Assembly: GCF_900116645.1 (NCBI RefSeq)
Contig: NZ_FPBO01000036.1
Span: 1 to 64,000, forward strand
Reading direction: 5' to 3'
From: Pseudoduganella namucuonensis
Lineage (GTDB): Bacteria > Pseudomonadota > Gammaproteobacteria > Burkholderiales > Burkholderiaceae_D
Length of the DNA: 64,000 nt
A program made the position numbers and the translations under genes. The notes beneath the pieces were generated by a model. That model searched no databases. It was given only the letters and a program-made list of their open reading frames with translations, and was not told where the DNA came from. Below, piece after piece: positions 60,439 to 64,000 of this stretch. Within the stretch, counting starts at the first letter, position 1. Each line of letters begins with the position of its first letter.

Positions 60439-61434
60439 CTAGCTTGCCAGTGGACCCGGGGCGCAGACGTCCCACGGATGCGCCAGACCGGGGTCGGTGT
60501 GCGCGATGCACTGCTTCAGCAGGTTTTTCAGCGCCGTCATTTCCCATTCGCCACACTTCGCCACCATGTCCGCTTCCAGCGCCTTGGCCGCCGCCAGCAC
60601 CTGCAACGTCGCCGCGCGCCCCTGGTCGCTCAGGCGGCACAGGCGTGATGGGCAGTCGCTCACGGTGAGCAGCCCGCGCGCGCCCAGCCCCTCCAGCAGC
60701 GCCGCGCTGACCGCGTGCCCGGTGTAGGCGAACGATTCGATCAGGTCGCTGGCCGGCCGGCCATCCCTCGCGCTCAGCACGGTCAAAACGAAGTATTCGG
60801 CGTCGCTCAGGCCATGCGCGCGCGCGTGCCCGCGCACCTGGCTGTAGAACTGGAAGTGCGCGCGCGCCAGCAGGTAGCCGATGAAGTTTTCGCTGAAACT
60901 CGCGTCCGAGGGCGGCGCGTCGCGGGAAAAAGCGTCCTTGTCGCTTTTCGACGCGGCGATGGCGTACTTCCCGCCGTGAAACACCAGCGGCGGGCTGTCG
61001 CTGCGGTCGAAGGCGCACACCTCGCCCACAAAAATGATGTGGTCGCCGCCATCGTAGCGGAAGGCGCTCTTGCACTGCAGGCGGGCGGTGCAGCCGGTCA
61101 GCAGCGGCACGCCGCCGGCGCCCGCCTCGGTCGCCACGCCGTGGAACTTGTCCTCGCCGCTCTTGGCGAAGCGGTTCGACAGCGCGTCCTGGTCGACCGA
61201 CAGGATGTGCACCGCCCAATGGTCGCTGTCGTTGAAGGCCGCCAGGCTGCGCGAGGTCTTGGCCAGGCTCCACAACACCATGGGCGGATCAAGCGAGACG
61301 GAATTGAAGCTGTTGGCGGTGATGCCGACCGGCGCGCCATCGGCGGCGCGCGCGGTGATGATGGTGACACCGGTGGTGAAGGTGCCCAGCGTGCGGCGGA
61401 ATTCGCGCTGGTCGAAAGGCTGGGGTATGGTCAT
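60439..61434 (-). CDS. hsaB: Flavin reductase (HsaB-like) fused to a MarR domain
   Basis: A 331-residue protein; AGGAG seven bases before the ATG at 61434. Residues 1-~170 are the HpaC/HsaB FMN-reductase domain: FRRTLGTFTTGVTIITARAA, GITANSFNSVSLDPPMVLWS, FAKSGEDKFHGV. Residues ~185-331 are a MarR-type winged helix (FIGYLLARAHFQFYSQVRGH, LSDAEYFVLTVLSA, RGLLTVSDCPSRLCRLSDQG). Plain HsaB is only ~187 residues. The same fusion is known in the Acinetobacter hydroxyphenylacetate hydroxylase reductase, where the MarR part controls activity by ligand. It supplies reduced flavin to HsaA and is divergent from kshA. Confidence 0.88.
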   Translation of the reverse strand: MTIPQPFDQREFRRTLGTFTTGVTIITARAADGAPVGITANSFNSVSLDPPMVLWSLAKTSRSLAAFNDSDHWAVHILSVDQDALSNRFAKSGEDKFHGVATEAGAGGVPLLTGCTARLQCKSAFRYDGGDHIIFVGEVCAFDRSDSPPLVFHGGKYAIAASKSDKDAFSRDAPPSDASFSENFIGYLLARAHFQFYSQVRGHARAHGLSDAEYFVLTVLSARDGRPASDLIESFAYTGHAVSAALLEGLGARGLLTVSDCPSRLCRLSDQGRAATLQVLAAAKALEADMVAKCGEWEMTALKNLLKQCIAHTDPGLAHPWDVCAPGPLAS

Positions 61435-61580
61435 CTGTGCTCCTGCGGGCGATGGACTGCGTTGCTGTGGCGATTTATCGGGCAAATCGTGGTGCCACCA
61501 GCGTAGTACGGCGCGCACGCGCAAGCATCGTCTTGTTGGACTAAACACCGCCGGTCGTCGTCCTTTCCCGCGTCGGCTTC

Positions 61581-61596
61581 ATCCAATTGGACGATG
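61581..61596. promoter_or_regulatory. Shared steroid-operon box, copy C (upstream of kshA)
   Basis: ATCCAATTGGACGATG includes the perfect palindrome TCCAATTGGA (61582-61591) and differs from copy B at one base. It lies 70 bases before the kshA start in the divergent region with hsaB. A related half-site TTGGACTAAAC sits 51 bases upstream (61535-61545). Confidence 0.55.
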
Positions 61597-61650
61597 CGCC
61601 GCGAGGGGCGCAGGGACAACAATCGTTCCATTCCAACCAGGAGCGAGACG

Positions 61651-62721
61651 ATGAAACAAATTCCCATCATTGAGGCGAAACCCATCGCGGACCGCTACGC
61701 GCGCGGCTGGCATTGCCTGGGACTGGCCGCCGACTTCAAGGACGGCAAACCGCATACGCTGGAGATCTTCGGCGGCAAGCTGGTCGCCTTTCAGGGACAG
61801 GACGACGGCGCGATCCACATCCTGGACGCCCACTGCCCGCACATGGGCGCGGACCTGAGCATCGGCCAGGTCAAGGGCGACGCCATCCAGTGCCCCTTCC
61901 ACCACTGGAGCTGGAACGGCGAAGGCAAGTGCGTGGACATCCCCTACTGCAAGCGCATCCCGCCGCGCGCCCGCACCCGCGCCTGGACCACCTGCGAGGA
62001 AAACAATCTGCTGTTCATCTACAACGACCCGGAAGGCAACCCGCCGCCGCCGGAGGTCGCGATCCCCCGCATTGACGCCTGCTTCAGTGGCGACTGGACG
62101 CCGTGGGTGACGAACCGCTGGCTGTTCAACACCAACTGCCGCGAGCTGGTGGACAACCTGGCCGACGAGGCGCATTTCGGACCCGTGCACAGCGCGCCCA
62201 ACGACTATTTCGCCAACCTGTTCGAAGGCCACAAGGCGAGCCAGATCACCAAGGGCGGCAGCGCCACCTTGACCGAAGGCGGGCTGAGCACCTACAACAC
62301 CTACTTCGGCCCGGCGTATCACATCACGCACATGGTGGCGCAGCAGGATGGGCAGACCATCGAATCGATCCTGCTCAACACCCACGTGCCGAAGGACCTG
62401 CACAGCTTCCACCAGTGCTTCGGCGTGATGGTCAAGAAGCTGCCGGGACTGGACGAGGAGCAGAACGACAACATTGCGCAAGCCTATTCGAAAGCGGTGT
62501 TCGACGCCTTCGCGCAGGACCAGGTCATATGGGACAGCAAGGTCCGCATCGACAATCCCATCCTGTGCGAGAACGACGGCCCCATCTACCAGTTGCGCCA
62601 GTGGTACGCCCAGTTCTACCAGGACGTGGCGGAGGTGGCGCCCGAGCAGCGCGAGCGCCGCCTGTTCGAGACGGTCAAGCGCTGCGACGCGCCGCCCGCC
62701 CATCACGTCTTCGAGGACTGA
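61651..62721 (+). CDS. kshA: 3-ketosteroid 9-alpha-hydroxylase oxygenase (KshA, Rieske)
   Basis: A 356-residue Rieske oxygenase with AGGAG before the ATG. Rieske ligands Cys62, His64, Cys81 and His84 (AHCPHMGADLS, CPFHHWSWNG), then the KshA-typical PYCKRIPPRART. Mononuclear iron site with Asp172, His175 and His180 (NLADEAHFGPVH). With KshB it hydroxylates C9 of 3-ketosteroids; combined with KstD action this opens ring B to the phenolic secosteroid. Unlinked from kshB (14 kb apart) but carrying the same upstream box as hsaA and hsaC. Confidence 0.9.
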   Translation: MKQIPIIEAKPIADRYARGWHCLGLAADFKDGKPHTLEIFGGKLVAFQGQDDGAIHILDAHCPHMGADLSIGQVKGDAIQCPFHHWSWNGEGKCVDIPYCKRIPPRARTRAWTTCEENNLLFIYNDPEGNPPPPEVAIPRIDACFSGDWTPWVTNRWLFNTNCRELVDNLADEAHFGPVHSAPNDYFANLFEGHKASQITKGGSATLTEGGLSTYNTYFGPAYHITHMVAQQDGQTIESILLNTHVPKDLHSFHQCFGVMVKKLPGLDEEQNDNIAQAYSKAVFDAFAQDQVIWDSKVRIDNPILCENDGPIYQLRQWYAQFYQDVAEVAPEQRERRLFETVKRCDAPPAHHVFED

Positions 62722-62725
62722 GTCC

Positions 62726-63928
62726 ATGCAGGCGCCAGGCTCGCCGGAACAAACACCGCCCGCCGCGGACGTGATGGGGCTGGCCGCCGCGCACGCGGGC
62801 GGGGCCGAGGCCTTTGATCGCCTGGACACCCTGGTGGGCTTGATCTACGAGGGGGCGCTGGAGACGGTGCCGTGGACCAGCGCATTGAACATGGTGCGCG
62901 CCATGCTCGACGCCAACTGGGTGACGCTCACGCTGCGCCCGGCCTCGCCCAGCCAGTTGGGCCTGATTGTGCTGTCCGGGCACAATGGCGCGGTGCTGGC
63001 GCCCGACCCGTTTCTGAGCTACTACGCCTTCGCGATGGACCCTTTCGCCAATCTGCCCGACGGCGTGGTGCTGACGGTGGACGACGCGATCGGCGAGGAG
63101 CCCTGGATGACCAGCGAGTTCTACCATCAATTCGTGCGGCCGCACGACATCCGCTACATGGCCGGCGCCGACATCCGCACCGCCGAGGGCGTGGAATGCC
63201 GTTTCCGCGTGTGCCGGCCACCGTCGGGCAGCCAGTTCTCCCCGGCCGACAAGGCGCTGTGCCGGTTGCTGCTGCCGCATCTGCGCCGTTCGGTGCGGAT
63301 GCACGCGCGGCTCGACCTGATCACGTCGGAGCGCGAGCTGTACGCCACCACCGTCAACAGCCTGCTGGTGGGGACCGTGTTGCTCGACAAGGCCGGCGCG
63401 ATCATCAAGACCAACCGTGTCGCGGACGAGATTTTCGCCGAGCGCGACGGCATCGAACTGGCGCGCGGCGCGATGTACGCCAACTACGGCACCCAGAACC
63501 GCGAACTGCAGAGGCTGCTCAAGCAGGCGCTCGAACCGCCCGCGAAGACCAAACAGGTGCCGGACGCGATCTCGCTGACCCGCCCGTCCGGACGCGCGCG
63601 GCTTGGCGTGCTGGTGCGAAGGCTGCCTCCGGGGGAATGGTCCGAGGGCAACCAGGGGCCGGTCGCCGTGGTCTTCGTGCGCGACCCGGAGCGCAAGTCG
63701 CAAGCGTCGGCCGAGTTGATGCGCCGGCTGTTCGACCTGACGCCGGCGGAGGCGGCGCTGGCGCTGCTGCTGGCCAACGGGCTGGCGCTGGACGAGGCGG
63801 CCGACGAACTCGATATCCGCAAGAACACGGCGCGCGCGCAACTGCGCTCCATATTTTCCAAGACCGGCGTCACGCGCCAGACCGCGCTGGTGCACGTGTT
63901 GCTCAACAGTGTCATTTCGCTCCACTGA
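62726..63928 (+). CDS. LuxR-type regulator, TeiR/TesR-like
   Basis: A 400-residue regulator starting four bases after the kshA stop. The N-terminal and central ~320 residues are a ligand/PAS-like region (FDRLDTLVGLIYEGALETVP, GTVLLDKAGAIIKTNRVADE). The C-terminal ~60 residues are a LuxR HTH: FDLTPAEAALALLLANGLAL, then DEAADELDIRKNTARAQLRS and IFSKTGV. Size and layout match TeiR of Comamonas, the activator of testosterone degradation. Its place in the kshA unit and the shared boxes upstream of three steroid units make it the likely regulator. A trans role in the 8-42 kb genes is not indicated. Confidence 0.83.
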   Translation: MQAPGSPEQTPPAADVMGLAAAHAGGAEAFDRLDTLVGLIYEGALETVPWTSALNMVRAMLDANWVTLTLRPASPSQLGLIVLSGHNGAVLAPDPFLSYYAFAMDPFANLPDGVVLTVDDAIGEEPWMTSEFYHQFVRPHDIRYMAGADIRTAEGVECRFRVCRPPSGSQFSPADKALCRLLLPHLRRSVRMHARLDLITSERELYATTVNSLLVGTVLLDKAGAIIKTNRVADEIFAERDGIELARGAMYANYGTQNRELQRLLKQALEPPAKTKQVPDAISLTRPSGRARLGVLVRRLPPGEWSEGNQGPVAVVFVRDPERKSQASAELMRRLFDLTPAEAALALLLANGLALDEAADELDIRKNTARAQLRSIFSKTGVTRQTALVHVLLNSVISLH

Positions 63929-63966
63929 GCCGTGACCGGACACCCCCCAACCGAACGGAGTTATTC

Positions 63967-64000
63967 ATGAAAGAAGCTGTCATCGTCGCCACCGCGCGCA
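63967..64000 (+). CDS. Thiolase, first codons only (cut by window edge)
   Basis: The frame MKEAVIVATAR starts with CGGAG in front of the ATG and is cut after 11 codons. It is nearly identical to the start of the thiolase at 11961 (MNEAVIVATAR), so an acetyl-CoA acyltransferase is expected. In steroid clusters such a gene usually cleaves side-chain or ring-derived ketoacyl-CoA. Confidence 0.65.
   Translation, partial: MKEAVIVATAR

Noticed and set aside
1..64000. CRISPR array, prophage or complete insertion sequence
   Set aside because: No regularly spaced repeats, phage structural genes or intact transposase were seen; only the IS91 fragment is present.

Overview
The window looks like a chromosomal segment of a high-GC betaproteobacterium, most likely Oxalobacteraceae (Massilia/Duganella-like). 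The evidence is a PEP-CTERM protein beside secreted GH74/CBM2 and GH43 enzymes, a betaproteobacterial 16-strand-type porin, TonB-receptor remnants and the general codon style. This is inference from family resemblance; no database search was possible.

Layout. (1) 1-3630, minus strand: a small plant-polysaccharide operon (GH74 xyloglucanase with CBM2, PEP-CTERM protein, GH43 cut by the window edge). (2) 3.8-5.1 kb: a scar zone with a decayed TonB receptor end fused to an IS91-type transposase start, a 3' fragment of tRNA-Cys, a 13-bp inverted repeat and a GH127 remnant. (3) 5.1-8.0 kb: a DUF2889 protein and a FadH-type dienoyl-CoA reductase. (4) 8.0-31.3 kb, plus strand: an isoprenoid/branched acyl-CoA island resembling the Pseudomonas atu system (geranyl-CoA carboxylase-like AtuC/AtuF, AtuE-like hydratase, AtuA-like DUF1446 protein, DECR2-like SDR, two acyl-CoA ligases, thiolase), with AraC and TetR regulators, a TIGR03084 plus DUF2156 pair, a porin, carbonic anhydrase, biotin synthase, a GMC alcohol oxidase/dehydrogenase and an aldehyde dehydrogenase. 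Pieces of a broken leucine/liu module (carbonic anhydrase copy, HMG-CoA lyase 3' end, methylcrotonyl-CoA carboxylase alpha 5' end) lie at both flanks of 8.5-27.8 kb.

(5) 31.4-38.2 kb, minus strand: DUF1302 - DUF1329 - YCF48 - RND/MMPL, a probable envelope transport operon for a hydrophobic compound. It is divergent from an AraC gene followed by an acyl-CoA ligase, a Cache-domain periplasmic protein and a secreted LIP-family lipase. (6) 43.0-64.0 kb: a steroid-nucleus catabolic cluster: HsaA, KstD-like dehydrogenase, hydroxysteroid-type SDRs, KshB, FadD3, VOC protein, MFS, ketosteroid isomerase; then HsaC, IpdA, IpdB, SDR, BaiCD/BaiH-like flavoenzyme and two SnoaL/BaiE-like proteins; then a HsaB-MarR fusion divergent from KshA, a TeiR-like LuxR regulator and the start of a thiolase.

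How it fits together: the alcohol/aldehyde dehydrogenases, ligases and carboxylase would oxidise and shorten methyl-branched acyl chains, with CO2 hydration and biotin supplied by can and bioB in the same island. The 43-64 kb block would open and degrade the steroid rings (delta5 isomerisation, delta1 dehydrogenation, 9-alpha hydroxylation, ring-A 4-hydroxylation and meta cleavage, then ring C/D through FadD3 and IpdAB). The BaiE-like protein points towards 7-hydroxylated bile acids as possible substrates. The three steroid transcription units share a near-identical 16-bp upstream element, a candidate binding site for the TeiR-like regulator. HsaD and a side-chain acyl-CoA dehydrogenase are not seen in the window.
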